Positions 17,931 through 29,509 of a stretch of 64,000 nucleotides of DNA are shown here, in pieces; position 1 is the first letter of the stretch; each line of letters opens with the position of its first letter. Position numbers and translations under genes: made by a program. The DNA is taken from assembly GCA_040371205.1 (NCBI GenBank), contig AP031382.1, positions 3,097,562 through 3,161,561 on the forward strand, written 5' to 3'. Under the pieces are notes generated by a model. That model was not told where the DNA came from, ran no database searches, and saw nothing but the letters and a program-made list of their open reading frames with translations. The DNA is from Rhodanobacter sp. GTDB lineage: Bacteria; Pseudomonadota; Gammaproteobacteria; Xanthomonadales; Rhodanobacteraceae.

Positions 17931-18592
17931 CACTTGCGCCCTCCCGCCGTCTTCCTGGCCGGACCCTTTGCGGCCGAGGTCTCGTCCTCGTCCAGGTAGC
18001 GATACGTCTTCACCGTACCTTGCAGGACCAGCTCGCCATCGGTGGTGGTGCCGTCCTTGCCCGCGTGCTGCGGCGTAAGCGACACGTCGTGCATGGTCAG
18101 GATCACCACGTGCGGCAATGAGGCCACGCCGCTGATGAAGGCACCGAATTGATGGTAGGTGCCCACCATCTTCAGCTGGATCGGCCTTTCGGCGTAGAAG
18201 TCCTTGGGAATTTCGGGCTGCGGCACAAAGGAATCCACCTGCAAACCGGCGGACAACGCCGTCTGCGAAATGTCGATGAGCAGCTCCGGCATCTCGGTCT
18301 TGCTGGGCAGTTGGCGCAGCAGTTGGCGCAGCATGTCCTTCATCTCGTCGAGCTGCTGCTGCAACGCGTCGAGGTTGACCGCCTTGGCCTGCTTCTCGCT
18401 GAACTCCTTCTTGAGCTGCTCTTCCTTGTTCGCCAGCGAGGCCAATTCGTCCTGCTGGCTGCTGACGTAGGTGTACCAACCCACCAGCACCACCAGCGCA
18501 AACAGCAGCCCAGTGAAGAAGATTTTGACCGAATTGGGCCAGCCGCCGATGTTGTTGCGGTCGAGCCCGCGCAGATCGTCCAGGAACTTCAT
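17930..18592 (-). CDS. pilO: Type IV pilus inner-membrane protein PilO
   Basis: Bitopic inner-membrane protein that pairs with PilN to form the alignment complex of the pilus machine. 220 residues: a short cytoplasmic tail (MKFLDDLRGLDRNNIGGWP), a membrane helix (about 24-43), a coiled coil (about 46-100) and a periplasmic ferredoxin-like domain. It overlaps pilN by 4 bases (ATGA) and pilP by 1 base. Confidence 0.95.
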   Translation of the reverse strand: MKFLDDLRGLDRNNIGGWPNSVKIFFTGLLFALVVLVGWYTYVSSQQDELASLANKEEQLKKEFSEKQAKAVNLDALQQQLDEMKDMLRQLLRQLPSKTEMPELLIDISQTALSAGLQVDSFVPQPEIPKDFYAERPIQLKMVGTYHQFGAFISGVASLPHVVILTMHDVSLTPQHAGKDGTTTDGELVLQGTVKTYRYLDEDETSAAKGPARKTAGGRK

Positions 18593-19292
18593 GCCTTGGG
18601 CCCTCCCTTGGCAGCGGAAGCAGTCGGCCGCGCTTCCGGCGCGTTCGACGCGGCGGTAGGTTTGGCGGCCGCGGCCGGCGCCTGAACACTACCGGCATTC
18701 GCCGGCGGGGCCGCGGTGGCAGCGCCAGCCGGGATGCTGCCGTCGTCCGTTTTCGGCTTGCTCAGCTTCACGGTCAAACCGAAGCCGTAAGGCATGGCGG
18801 AGGCATCGTGATTGTTGACGGTGCTGCGCAGATCCACGTGCCCCATCCACGGGGAGCGCTCGATGTTGCGCATGTAGTCGGCCACGCTCGCATTGGACTG
18901 CGCCACGCCATCCAGCGACATGGCGTCGCCGGCCTGCTTGAGCGCCGTGAGGCGGGCGCTGCCCGGGATCGTCTTCACCAGTTCGTCGAACAGGTGCACC
19001 ATCTTCGAACGGTCCGACTGCAGCTGCTCGATGATCTGCTTGCGCGCCAGCAGGTGCTCGCGCACCTTTTCCAGATCCTTGATCTTGGCGATCTTGACGT
19101 CGACCTGCTTGATTTCGCCTTGCAGGATGGCGTTCCGGTCGTTCTGGTTGTCGATGCGCGCGCCCATCCACAGCGCCCACAGCAGGACGAAGCCGAAGCC
19201 GGCCACGAAGGCCATGGCGAGTTGACCGAAGAATTCGCGTTCGCGCAGCTTGCGCCGCTCGGCGCGCCAGGGCAGGAGGTTGACGTGTGCCA

Positions 19293-19293
<1 letters not shown>
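18589..19293 (-). CDS. pilN: Type IV pilus inner-membrane protein PilN
   Basis: Partner of PilO and of cytoplasmic PilM. The N-terminal INLLPWR-type motif that docks in PilM is visible as MAHVNLLPWRAERRKLRE. A membrane helix lies at about 24-44, and a coiled coil and periplasmic domain follow. The C-terminal 45 residues are Ala/Pro/Lys-rich and look disordered, which makes the protein somewhat longer (234 residues) than many PilN. It overlaps pilM by one base (TGATG). Confidence 0.95.
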
Positions 19294-20669
<1,376 letters not shown>

Positions 20670-23198
20670 ATGCACATTTTCAAGCGTCTGCTGCGCTGGG
20701 CAACGATCCTGGCGTTCTCGGGCCTTCTGCTGGCGGTGCTCGCGGTCGGCGTGGCGTACTGGCTCGTGGCCCCCCGGCTTCCCTCGGTGTCGGTGCTGAA
20801 GGACTACCACATGCAGGTGCCGCTGCGCGTGGAGAGCGCCGACGGCAAGCTGATCGCCACCTTCGGCGAGACCCGGCGCATCCCGATCGCCATCGCCGAT
20901 GTGCCGGACAACCTCAAGCATGCGGTGCTCTCGGCCGAGGACGCCGACTTCTACCACCACCCCGGCGTCGATTGGCGCGGCATCGTGCGCGCCGGCTGGC
21001 ACGTGATCCTGGCCGGCGGCGACAAGGTCCAGGGCGGCTCCACCATCACCCAGCAGGTGGCGCGCAACTTCTTCCTCAGCCCGCAGAAGCTCTACTCGCG
21101 CAAGCTGATCGAGATGTTCACCGCGCTGCGCATGGAGCAGGAGCTGAGCAAGGACCAGATCCTGGAGCTGTACCTCAACAAGATGTTCCTTGGCCACCGC
21201 TCCTACGGCGTGGGCGCCGCCGCCGAGTACTACTACGGCAAGACGCCGGACCAACTCAGCATCGCGCAGTGCGCGGCCATCGCGTCCACCTTCCAGTTGC
21301 CCTCGCTGGTAAACCCGCTGAACAACCAGCCGCGCCTGCTCGCACGGCGCAACTGGGTGCTGAGCGAGATGCTGCGGCACGGCTACATCACCCAAGCGCA
21401 ATACCAGGCAGCCGTCGCCGAGCCGAACAACGCCGCGCCGCACGAGGCACCAATCCAGGTGAACGCCCCCTACCTCGCCGAGATGGTGCGCCGGCAGGTG
21501 CTCGACCGCCTCGGCAACGATGCGCTCACCGAAGGCTACGTGGTGAAGACCACGATCCAGAGCGCAAAGCAGCAGGTCGCGGTGGAGGCTTTGCGCAAGG
21601 GGCTGATCGACTACGACCGCCGCCACGGCTGGCGCGGCCCCGAGGCGCACCAGGACCTCGCCGCCGACGCCGGCACGCAGGACTACGCCCGCGCGCTGGC
21701 AGGCTACGGCGACGTTTCCGGGCTCCTGCCCGGCCTGGTCACCGCCAGTTCCGCCAACGCGGCCACGATTTACCTGGCCTCGGGCCAGAGCGTGAATCTC
21801 GATCTCGCGGCCGTGGCTTGGGCACGCCCGTACATCAGCGACAGCCGCAGCGGCCCGGCCCCGAGGCAGGTCGATGCGGTACTCAAGCGCGGCGACATCG
21901 TGCGCGTGTCGCAGGACGACAAGGGCGCCTGGCAGTTGGCCCAGATCCCCGCCGTGCAGGGCGCGCTGGTCTCGGTCAGGCCCGAGGACGGCGCCATCGA
22001 GGCCCTGGTGGGCGGCTTCAATTTCAACCGCAGCAAGTTCAACCGCGCGATCATGGCGGCCCGCCAGCCGGGCTCCAGCTTCAAGCCCTATCTGTACTCG
22101 GCGGCCTTCGACCACGGCTTCACGCCGGCCTCCATCCTCAACGACGCGCCGCTGGCGCTGCCCGATCCGTCGCGCCCCGGCGGCCTGTGGACGCCGAGCA
22201 ACGATGACGACAAGTTCGCCGGGCCGATGCGCCTGCGCGAGGCGCTGGTGCAGTCGAAGAACCTGGTCTCGATCCGCCTGCTCGATGCCATCGGCATCCG
22301 CTACGCGCGCGACTTCATCACCCGCTTCGGCTTCCCGCTCGACGCGCTGCCGAACAACCTCTCGATGGCGCTGGGCACAGCCTCGACCTCGCCGATCAAC
22401 ATGGCGCGCGGCTACGCCGTGTTCGCCAACGGCGGCTACCTGGTCACGCCCTATTTCATCAGCGAGATCGACGACCGCGACGGCAAGCCGGTCTACATCG
22501 CCAACCCGGCCCGCGCATGCCGCGAATGCCAGGAACGCCTGCTGGAGAACACGCCGGCCGGCCCGCCGCCGGCCGACATGAGCAAGCATCCGGCCAACCA
22601 GCTTGCCGCCGGCGCCAGCTCGGCGGCGCCGGCCAGCGCCGCCAGCGCGGACGATTCCGGCGTCGAAACCCTGCCCGCCGACGCCCACGGCAACGGCGCG
22701 CACGCCCCCGTGCTGGCGCCGCACGTGCTCGGTCCGCGCACCGACTTCCTGATCACTTCGCTGATGAAGGACGTGATCCTGCGCGGTACCGGCGCCGCAG
22801 CCAAATCGCTGGACCGCCCGGACCTCGCCGGCAAGACCGGCACTAGCAACGACTTCCGCGACGCCTGGTTCATGGGCTTCAACGGCGACGCCTCCACTGC
22901 GGTCTGGGTGGGCTTCGACAACTACGGCTCGCTGGGCCACGACGAGTTCGGCGCCAAGGCCGCGCTGCCGATCTGGATGGACTACATGGGCACCACGCTG
23001 AAGGGCCAGCCGGAGAACTCGCTGCCGATGCCGCCCGGCGTCGCCACCGCGCTGATCAACCGCTCCACCGGCCTGCCCACCACGCCGGACGACCCGGACG
23101 CCATGACCGAATACTTCAAGGTCGAGGATCTCGACCGCCTGCGCAGCCAGGCCACCCAGCAGCAGCAGGAACAGCAGAACCCGTTCAACATCTTCTGA
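20670..23198 (+). CDS. mrcA: Penicillin-binding protein 1A (bifunctional class A PBP)
   Basis: Bifunctional murein synthase of 842 residues anchored in the inner membrane (helix about 11-33). The glycosyltransferase domain shows SAEDADFYHHPGVDW, GGSTITQQVARNFFL and KIxE-like motifs (YSRKLIEMFTALRMEQ). An OB-like insert follows (KRGDIVRVSQDDKGAW). The transpeptidase domain has SxxK at GSSFKP, the SxN-type LVQSKNLVSIRLL, and KTGT in AGKTGTSNDFRDAWF. An Ala-rich linker (SSAAPASAASADDSG) is inserted before the KTG box. It diverges from pilMNOPQ. The signatures leave little doubt. Confidence 0.96.
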   Translation: MHIFKRLLRWATILAFSGLLLAVLAVGVAYWLVAPRLPSVSVLKDYHMQVPLRVESADGKLIATFGETRRIPIAIADVPDNLKHAVLSAEDADFYHHPGVDWRGIVRAGWHVILAGGDKVQGGSTITQQVARNFFLSPQKLYSRKLIEMFTALRMEQELSKDQILELYLNKMFLGHRSYGVGAAAEYYYGKTPDQLSIAQCAAIASTFQLPSLVNPLNNQPRLLARRNWVLSEMLRHGYITQAQYQAAVAEPNNAAPHEAPIQVNAPYLAEMVRRQVLDRLGNDALTEGYVVKTTIQSAKQQVAVEALRKGLIDYDRRHGWRGPEAHQDLAADAGTQDYARALAGYGDVSGLLPGLVTASSANAATIYLASGQSVNLDLAAVAWARPYISDSRSGPAPRQVDAVLKRGDIVRVSQDDKGAWQLAQIPAVQGALVSVRPEDGAIEALVGGFNFNRSKFNRAIMAARQPGSSFKPYLYSAAFDHGFTPASILNDAPLALPDPSRPGGLWTPSNDDDKFAGPMRLREALVQSKNLVSIRLLDAIGIRYARDFITRFGFPLDALPNNLSMALGTASTSPINMARGYAVFANGGYLVTPYFISEIDDRDGKPVYIANPARACRECQERLLENTPAGPPPADMSKHPANQLAAGASSAAPASAASADDSGVETLPADAHGNGAHAPVLAPHVLGPRTDFLITSLMKDVILRGTGAAAKSLDRPDLAGKTGTSNDFRDAWFMGFNGDASTAVWVGFDNYGSLGHDEFGAKAALPIWMDYMGTTLKGQPENSLPMPPGVATALINRSTGLPTTPDDPDAMTEYFKVEDLDRLRSQATQQQQEQQNPFNIF

Positions 23199-23265
23199 GC
23201 GCGGCCGGTTCCGGTATCGCGCCGCGTGCGTTAGTCTGGCAACGCACGCGGCGGAGGACACCGAC

Positions 23266-23946
23266 ATGGCACGAGGCGAACATCACCGCATCCATGCAAG
23301 CGACCGCCAGCAGCGCAACCGGCTGCGCGTGGCGCAGGAAGCGGCCCGCCTGATGAGCGAGCACGGCATCCGCGATTTCCACCGCGCCAAGCTCAAGGCC
23401 GCCGAGCGGTTGGGCATCCTCGACGAACAGGCCCTGCCGCGCAACCAGGAGATCGAACAGGCGCTGCGCGAACACCAGCGCCTGTTCCACGCCGGCAGCC
23501 AGCCGCAATGGCTGCAGGAACGCCGCGAGGCGGCGGTGGAGGCGATGCGCTTCCTGGCCCGCTTCGAACCGCGCCTGGTCGGTGCCGTGCTCGACGGTAC
23601 CGCGGACGCGCATTCGGCCGTCTGCCTGCACGTCTTCAGCGACGACCCCGACGCCGTTCATCGCCACCTGCACGAACACGGCGTGCCGTTCGAGACGCAG
23701 ACGCGCCGCCTGCGCGTCAGCCGCGACGGGCAGGACGAATTCCCGGTGCTGTTGTTCGCCGCCGACACGCTGCCGTTCGACCTCACCGTGCTGCCGCACG
23801 ATGCCTTGCGCCAGGCGCCGCTGGATCGCGTGGACGAGAAGCCGATGCGCCGCGCCTCGCTGGCCGCCGTGGAAGAACTCCTCGCGCTCGGCGACGGCGC
23901 GGACGAACTGGAGCGCATGCTGGCGCGCGCAAGCCAACGCGTCTGA
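23266..23946 (+). CDS. Conserved hypothetical, nucleotidyltransferase-like
   Basis: 226-residue cytoplasmic protein. The N-terminal third is charged and helical (HASDRQQRNRLRVAQEAARL). The middle contains VGAVLDGTADAHSAVCLHVF, which resembles the G-[GST]-x-S...D-x-x-V strand-turn-helix of Pol-beta-type nucleotidyltransferases. A second half follows (FDLTVLPHDALRQAPLDR) that suggests a ligand-binding sheet. The canonical two-aspartate metal motif is not clear, so catalysis is doubtful. It lies alone, 67 bp after the PBP1A gene and convergent with gltA. The family assignment is an inference from a short motif. Confidence 0.6.
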   Translation: MARGEHHRIHASDRQQRNRLRVAQEAARLMSEHGIRDFHRAKLKAAERLGILDEQALPRNQEIEQALREHQRLFHAGSQPQWLQERREAAVEAMRFLARFEPRLVGAVLDGTADAHSAVCLHVFSDDPDAVHRHLHEHGVPFETQTRRLRVSRDGQDEFPVLLFAADTLPFDLTVLPHDALRQAPLDRVDEKPMRRASLAAVEELLALGDGADELERMLARASQRV

Positions 23947-24011
23947 ACGGAGCGCACTACGCCCCGATCACGGATTCAATCGGGCCGCCTGCACGATGGC
24001 CGTCCAAACGA

Positions 24012-24038
24012 AAACGCCCCGGCATGGCCGGGGCGTTT
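24012..24038 (-). terminator. Terminator after gltA
   Basis: A 12-bp perfect stem (AAACGCCCCGGC / GCCGGGGCGTTT) with a 3-base loop. On the minus strand it is followed by a T-rich tail (TTTTCGTTT). It lies 21 bp past the gltA stop and could also serve the convergent gene ending at 23946. Confidence 0.85.
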
Positions 24039-24059
24039 CGCATGCGCTGCGCGGTGCGA

Positions 24060-25355
<1,296 letters not shown>

Positions 25356-25456
25356 GGGAACCTCCTTAGCGTGGGTCGTCGCCCAAGGCCGCGGGGATGG
25401 CGATGGGCGAGGGGAAACGGGCACCGAGCCGGCAAACGCCTCGATGCAATCCAAGC

Positions 25457-25465
25457 ATTATCGCA
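25457..25465 (-). promoter_or_regulatory. Candidate extended -10 promoter of gltA
   Basis: On the minus strand the sequence TGCGATAAT gives a TGn plus GATAAT extended -10, about 100 bp upstream of the gltA GTG. No good -35 is present at 17 bp, as is usual for extended -10 promoters. Prediction only. Confidence 0.45.
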
Positions 25466-25528
25466 CAACGGCCAACAGCCATGCGTTTGCGGATGGTCGC
25501 GCGCCGCACGGAACGCAGACGCAAAAAC

Positions 25529-25559
25529 GCACGGGGCAGGCTTGCAGCCTGCCCCGTGC
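25529..25559 (-). terminator. Terminator after the L31 gene
   Basis: A 13-bp perfect stem, GCACGGGGCAGGC / GCCTGCCCCGTGC, with a 5-base loop. On the minus strand GTTTTTGCG follows directly. It lies 41 bp beyond the rpmE2 stop and isolates it from gltA. Confidence 0.88.
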
Positions 25560-25599
25560 GGGAATGCTTGTCCGTCCGTCGCGGCGGACGCGGACGCGC

Positions 25600-25845
25600 T
25601 TACTTCTGCGCGTAGCGCTTGCGGAACTTGTCGACGCGGCCGCCGACGTCAAGCGTCTTCTGCTTGCCGGTGTAGAACGGATGCGAATGGCTGGAGATAT
25701 CCACCTTGATCAGCGGGTACTCGTTGCCGTCCGTCCACTTGACGGTGTCCTTGGCGGCAATCGTCGAACGCGTCAGGAACGCGAAGTCGGACGACAGATC
25801 CTGGAACACCACCGGGCGGTAATTCGGATGGATATCGGGCTTCAT
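25600..25845 (-). CDS. rpmE2: 50S ribosomal protein L31 type B
   Basis: Small ribosomal protein of 81 residues ([20 protein letters not shown]...). It lacks the cysteine pair that binds zinc in type A L31, so it is the zinc-independent C- form. The conserved [14 protein letters not shown] stretch is the L31 signature. The ATG at 25845 begins the conserved family start; the longer frame reads into the neighbouring gene on the other side. In bacteria with both types, the C- form replaces the C+ form under zinc shortage. Whether another L31 exists here cannot be seen. Confidence 0.95.
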   Translation of the reverse strand: MKPDIHPNYRPVVFQDLSSDFAFLTRSTIAAKDTVKWTDGNEYPLIKVDISSHSHPFYTGKQKTLDVGGRVDKFRKRYAQK

Positions 25846-25903
25846 GACGGGCTCTGTTGCAACGTGAAAAGAGGACAAGTGTAGCCAGCCGCGCGGCGTC
25901 GCG

Positions 25904-26836
25904 TCAAGCCGCACCCAGGGCCTTGCGCACCATCGCCGCGAAGCGCGCCTGGTCCACCTCCAGCACGATCCGCGCCTGCGCCGGCAGGCCCAGCCGTTTC
26001 GACCAGTCCACCACGGTGGCGCCGCGGGTGAGCCGGCCATCCAGCTCGACGGCGACCGCCCGTGTTTCGCAGCGCAGGACGATGGCCGGGTCGATCGCCA
26101 CCGCCATCGCCAGCGCGTCGGCGGCTACCACGCCGTTGCGCTCGTGCGTGGCGTTGTAGTCGCGCGCGGTGCGGAACACCTGCTCGAAGAACTTCGCGCG
26201 ATGGTCGCCGGCGGCGATCCAGCCGTCGAACTCGGCGTCGTCGAAGCCGTGACGCAAGGTGGCCTCCCAGTCGACCAGGTCGAAGGCAGGGAACGCCTCG
26301 AACACCACGTGCGCAGCTTCCGGGTCGAAGCCCACGTTGAACTCGGCTGGCACCTTGCCCGTGTTGCCGTGGCCGGTCACCGCGCCGCCCATCACCACCA
26401 GCCGTTTCACGCGCTGCGGCAGCGCGGGATCGAGCTTCAGCGCCAGCGCGAGGTTGGTCAGCGGCGCCAGCGCCACCAGGGTCAGCTCGCCGGGACGCTC
26501 CCGCGTGAGCCGCAGCAGCGCGAGCGCGGCGGCCTCGTCCTCGGCCGGTGCCGACGGCTCGGGAAATCCGACATCGCCGAGGCCATCCACACCGTGCACG
26601 AAGGCGGCATCCTCGTCGGGGACGCGTACCAGCGGCGTGGCGCAGCCGGGAAACACCGGGAAGGTGGCGCCCAGCAGATCGCGCAGGGTGCGCGCATTAC
26701 GCACCGTGTGGCCCAAACCGACGTTGCCGGCGGCCACGCTCAATGCCGCGATGTCGGCATGCGCGTGCGCCATCAGGATGGCCAGCGCGTCGTCCACGCC
26801 GGGGTCGGTATCGATCAGCAGTTGGGGCTTGCTCAT
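25904..26836 (-). CDS. Nucleoside hydrolase (IunH family)
   Basis: Cleaves ribonucleosides to base and ribose in purine/pyrimidine salvage. 310 residues with the calcium-binding N-terminal motif [13 protein letters not shown] (8-20), the middle [12 protein letters not shown] stretch, the [15 protein letters not shown] ribose-binding segment, and a late [11 protein letters not shown] helix. Substrate preference (inosine, uridine or broad) cannot be fixed from sequence. It lies 58 bp upstream of rpmE2 in the same direction. A 26-bp dyad covers its ribosome site. Confidence 0.94.
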   Translation of the reverse strand: MSKPQLLIDTDPGVDDALAILMAHAHADIAALSVAAGNVGLGHTVRNARTLRDLLGATFPVFPGCATPLVRVPDEDAAFVHGVDGLGDVGFPEPSAPAEDEAAALALLRLTRERPGELTLVALAPLTNLALALKLDPALPQRVKRLVVMGGAVTGHGNTGKVPAEFNVGFDPEAAHVVFEAFPAFDLVDWEATLRHGFDDAEFDGWIAAGDHRAKFFEQVFRTARDYNATHERNGVVAADALAMAVAIDPAIVLRCETRAVAVELDGRLTRGATVVDWSKRLGLPAQARIVLEVDQARFAAMVRKALGAA

Positions 26837-26837
26837 G

Positions 26838-26863
26838 GCCGACTTTTCCTCGGAAAAGTCGGC
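26838..26863 (-). promoter_or_regulatory. Dyad at the nucleoside hydrolase start codon
   Basis: Perfect 12-bp arms GCCGACTTTTCC / GGAAAAGTCGGC separated by two bases and ending one base before the ATG. On the minus-strand transcript the Shine-Dalgarno GAGGA falls in the loop and second arm. It could sequester the ribosome site or be a repressor operator. Confidence 0.55.
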
Positions 26864-26932
26864 AAGTCTAACTCAGCATGCCCCAGGCACTTCTGCCTCC
26901 ACCCCTATCCATCCGCTCGCACAATACCAACG

Positions 26933-29035
26933 CTAAGCCCGCGCGTAGCGCGCCGCGCCGCCGATCCAGCGCGCGATCAAGCGGTCCGCGTCGCGCGGAT
27001 GGTCGGTCAGCAGGCGCTCGCCGACCTGCTGCACGGCGGGCAGCAGGTGCGCATCGCGCGACAGGTCGGCGATGCGGAAACTGAGCTGGCCGGTCTGCCG
27101 CGTGCCCAGCACCTCGCCCGGGCCGCGCAGCTCCAGATCTTTCTCGGCGATGCGGAAGCCGTCGTTGGTTTCGCGCATCACCGCGAGCCGCTCGCGAGCG
27201 AGCTGGCCCAGCGGCGGCTGGTACAGCAGCACGCAGTTCGAAGCCACCGCACCGCGCCCCACCCGGCCGCGCAACTGGTGCAGCTGGGCCAGCCCGAGGC
27301 GCTCGGAATTCTCGATCACCATCAGGCTGGCGTTAGGCACGTCCACACCCACTTCGATCACCGTGGTGGCGACCAGCACGGCGAGCTCGCCGGCCTTGAA
27401 CGCATCCATCACGGCCTGCTTGTCCTTCGGCTTCAGCCGGCCGTGGATGAGGCCCACCTTGCAATCGGCCAGCGCCATGGAGAGTTCCGCGTGCGCCACC
27501 TCGGCGGCCTGGGCACGCAACTGCTCGGACTCCTCGATCAACGTACACACCCAGTACGCCTGCCGGCCCTCGGCACAGGCCGCACGGATGCGCTCGATCA
27601 CCTCGGCGCGGCGCGCGTTGGACACCGCCACCGTCTGCACCGGCGTGCGCCCCGGCGGCAATTCGTCGATGGCGGAGACGTCGAGGTCGGCGTAGGCGCT
27701 CATCGCCAGCGTGCGCGGAATCGGCGTCGCGGTGAGCACCAACTGGTGCGGCACCTCGCCGCGCGCGCGGTCGGCGCCCTTGTCGTGCAGCGCGAGCCGC
27801 TGCTGCACGCCGAAGCGGTGCTGCTCGTCCACGATCACCAGCCCCAGCCGCGCGAATTCCACGCCCTCCTGCATCAGCGCGTGCGTACCCACGGTGACCG
27901 GCGCGCCCTCGGCCACGCGGCGCATCGCCGCCTCGCGCGCGCGGCCTTGCTGCTTGCCGGCCAGCCATTCCACGTCCACGCCCAGCGGCGCCAGCCAGTG
28001 GCGGAAGTTGCGCAGGTGCTGCTCGGCCAGCAACTCGGTGGGCGCCATCAGTGCCACCTGATGGCCCGATTCCACCGCAGCCAACGCCGCCAGCGCGGCC
28101 ACCACGGTCTTGCCCGAACCCACGTCGCCCTGCACCAGCCGGAGCATCGGGCTGGCCTGCGCCAGATCGCGGCGCACCTCCGCATCCACGCGCCGCTGCG
28201 CCGCCGTGAGCGCGAACGGCAGCGCGGCCAGCAAGCGCTCGCGCAGCGATCCCATGGAGGCAAGCCGCGGCGCCTTGCGCTGCTGCATGGCGGCACGCAT
28301 GCGCTTCAGGCTCAGGTGCTGGGTCAGCAACTCCTCGAAGGCCAGGCGCTGCTGTGCGGGATGACAGCCGCGCAACAACAGGTCGAGGCGCGCATCGGGC
28401 GGCGGCCGGTGCACGGTGAGCAGCGCGTCGCGCAACGACGCGAGGCCGTGCGCCGTGCAAAGCACGGGCGGAATCAATTCCAGCACCGACTCCGCCGGCA
28501 GCAACGCCAGCGCCTTGGCGATCACCCCGGCCAGGCGCTTCTGGCCCAGCCCCTCGGTGGTCGGATAGACCGGGCTCAGCCGGTCTTCCAGCACCACATC
28601 CTCGCCCGCCGCCAGCCGGCGGTATTGCGGGTGCACCATCTCCAGCCCTTGCGCGGCGTGGCGCACTTCGCCGAAGCAGAGCAGGCGCGCGCCCGGCACA
28701 AGCTGCTCGGCCTGCGCGCGATTGAAGTGGAAGAAGCGCAGCTGCAGGCCCTGCCGCGCATCGTCGGCGATCGCCACCTTCAACTGCGGACGATAGCGGA
28801 AGCCCCGCTCTACCGCCTCGACCGTGCCCACCACCTGCGCAGCCTGCCCGGGGCGCAGATCGGCGATGGCGCTGACGCGGGTGCGGTCCTCATAGCGCAG
28901 CGGCAGGTGAAACCACAGGTCCTGCACACGCTCCAGCCCCAGCTTGTGCAGCAAGGCCGCGAGCGCCGGCCCTACGCCCGGCAGGCTGGCCGCGGGCGAT
29001 GTGCCTGCATCCGTCGCGACGGCGGCGCTCGTCAT
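26933..29035 (-). CDS. recG: ATP-dependent DNA helicase RecG
   Basis: Branch-migration helicase that reverses stalled forks and processes Holliday junctions. 700 residues. The wedge/OB domain is N-terminal (LPGVGPALAALLHKLGLERV; YEDRTRVSAIADLRPGQ). Walker A is GDVGSGKTVVAALAAL and the DExH box is VDEQHRFGVQQR. Motif III is LTATPIPRTLAMSAYADLD. The C-terminal helicase half has QLRGRVGRG and the TRG-type GPGEVLGTRQTG segment. It is encoded last in the rpoZ-spoT-ridA-recG run, 13 bp after ridA. Confidence 0.97.
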   Translation of the reverse strand: MTSAAVATDAGTSPAASLPGVGPALAALLHKLGLERVQDLWFHLPLRYEDRTRVSAIADLRPGQAAQVVGTVEAVERGFRYRPQLKVAIADDARQGLQLRFFHFNRAQAEQLVPGARLLCFGEVRHAAQGLEMVHPQYRRLAAGEDVVLEDRLSPVYPTTEGLGQKRLAGVIAKALALLPAESVLELIPPVLCTAHGLASLRDALLTVHRPPPDARLDLLLRGCHPAQQRLAFEELLTQHLSLKRMRAAMQQRKAPRLASMGSLRERLLAALPFALTAAQRRVDAEVRRDLAQASPMLRLVQGDVGSGKTVVAALAALAAVESGHQVALMAPTELLAEQHLRNFRHWLAPLGVDVEWLAGKQQGRAREAAMRRVAEGAPVTVGTHALMQEGVEFARLGLVIVDEQHRFGVQQRLALHDKGADRARGEVPHQLVLTATPIPRTLAMSAYADLDVSAIDELPPGRTPVQTVAVSNARRAEVIERIRAACAEGRQAYWVCTLIEESEQLRAQAAEVAHAELSMALADCKVGLIHGRLKPKDKQAVMDAFKAGELAVLVATTVIEVGVDVPNASLMVIENSERLGLAQLHQLRGRVGRGAVASNCVLLYQPPLGQLARERLAVMRETNDGFRIAEKDLELRGPGEVLGTRQTGQLSFRIADLSRDAHLLPAVQQVGERLLTDHPRDADRLIARWIGGAARYARA

Positions 29036-29048
29036 CGGATGGCGTGGA

Positions 29049-29435
29049 TCAGCCCAGCACCATGATCGCGTCCACCTCCACCTGCGCGCCCTTGGGCAAC
29101 GCCGACACCTCGATGGTGGAGCGCGCCGGATACGGCTGCTGGAAATACTCGGCCATCACCGCATTCACCTCGGCGAAGTTCGCCAGATCGGTGACGTAGA
29201 TGCCCACGCGCACGATCTGCGCCAGCGAGCCGCCGGCCGCCTGCGCCACCGCCACCAGGTTGTCGAACACACGCCGCGTCTGCGCGGCGATGTCGCCGTC
29301 GACCAGGCTGCCGGTGGCCGGATCGAGCGGAATCTGCCCGGAGAAGTACACCGTGTCGCCGGCACGCACGGCCTGCGAGTACGGACCGATCGCGGCGGGC
29401 GCCTGCGGGGTGGCGATGATCTGGCGGGACGGCAT
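29049..29435 (-). CDS. ridA: Reactive intermediate/imine deaminase RidA
   Basis: Deaminates reactive 2-aminoacrylate and other enamine/imine intermediates released by PLP enzymes. 128 residues, full-length YjgF/YER057c/UK114 fold. Conserved parts include [22 protein letters not shown], and the C-terminal [20 protein letters not shown], which holds the catalytic arginine. It sits between spoT and recG, a common order in Xanthomonadales. Confidence 0.96.
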   Translation of the reverse strand: MPSRQIIATPQAPAAIGPYSQAVRAGDTVYFSGQIPLDPATGSLVDGDIAAQTRRVFDNLVAVAQAAGGSLAQIVRVGIYVTDLANFAEVNAVMAEYFQQPYPARSTIEVSALPKGAQVEVDAIMVLG

Positions 29436-29509
29436 GGCGGAAGCCTCGTGGCAGCGTTCGGGCCTGCCAGTCTAAACGAGCGCGCGGCGTTGCCGCCGGG
29501 CGCACCGCA

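Noticed and set aside
26144-29065. 973-codon plus-strand frame opposite the nucleoside hydrolase and recG
   Set aside because: His/Arg/Gln-rich antisense reading of recG; no domain and no ribosome site.
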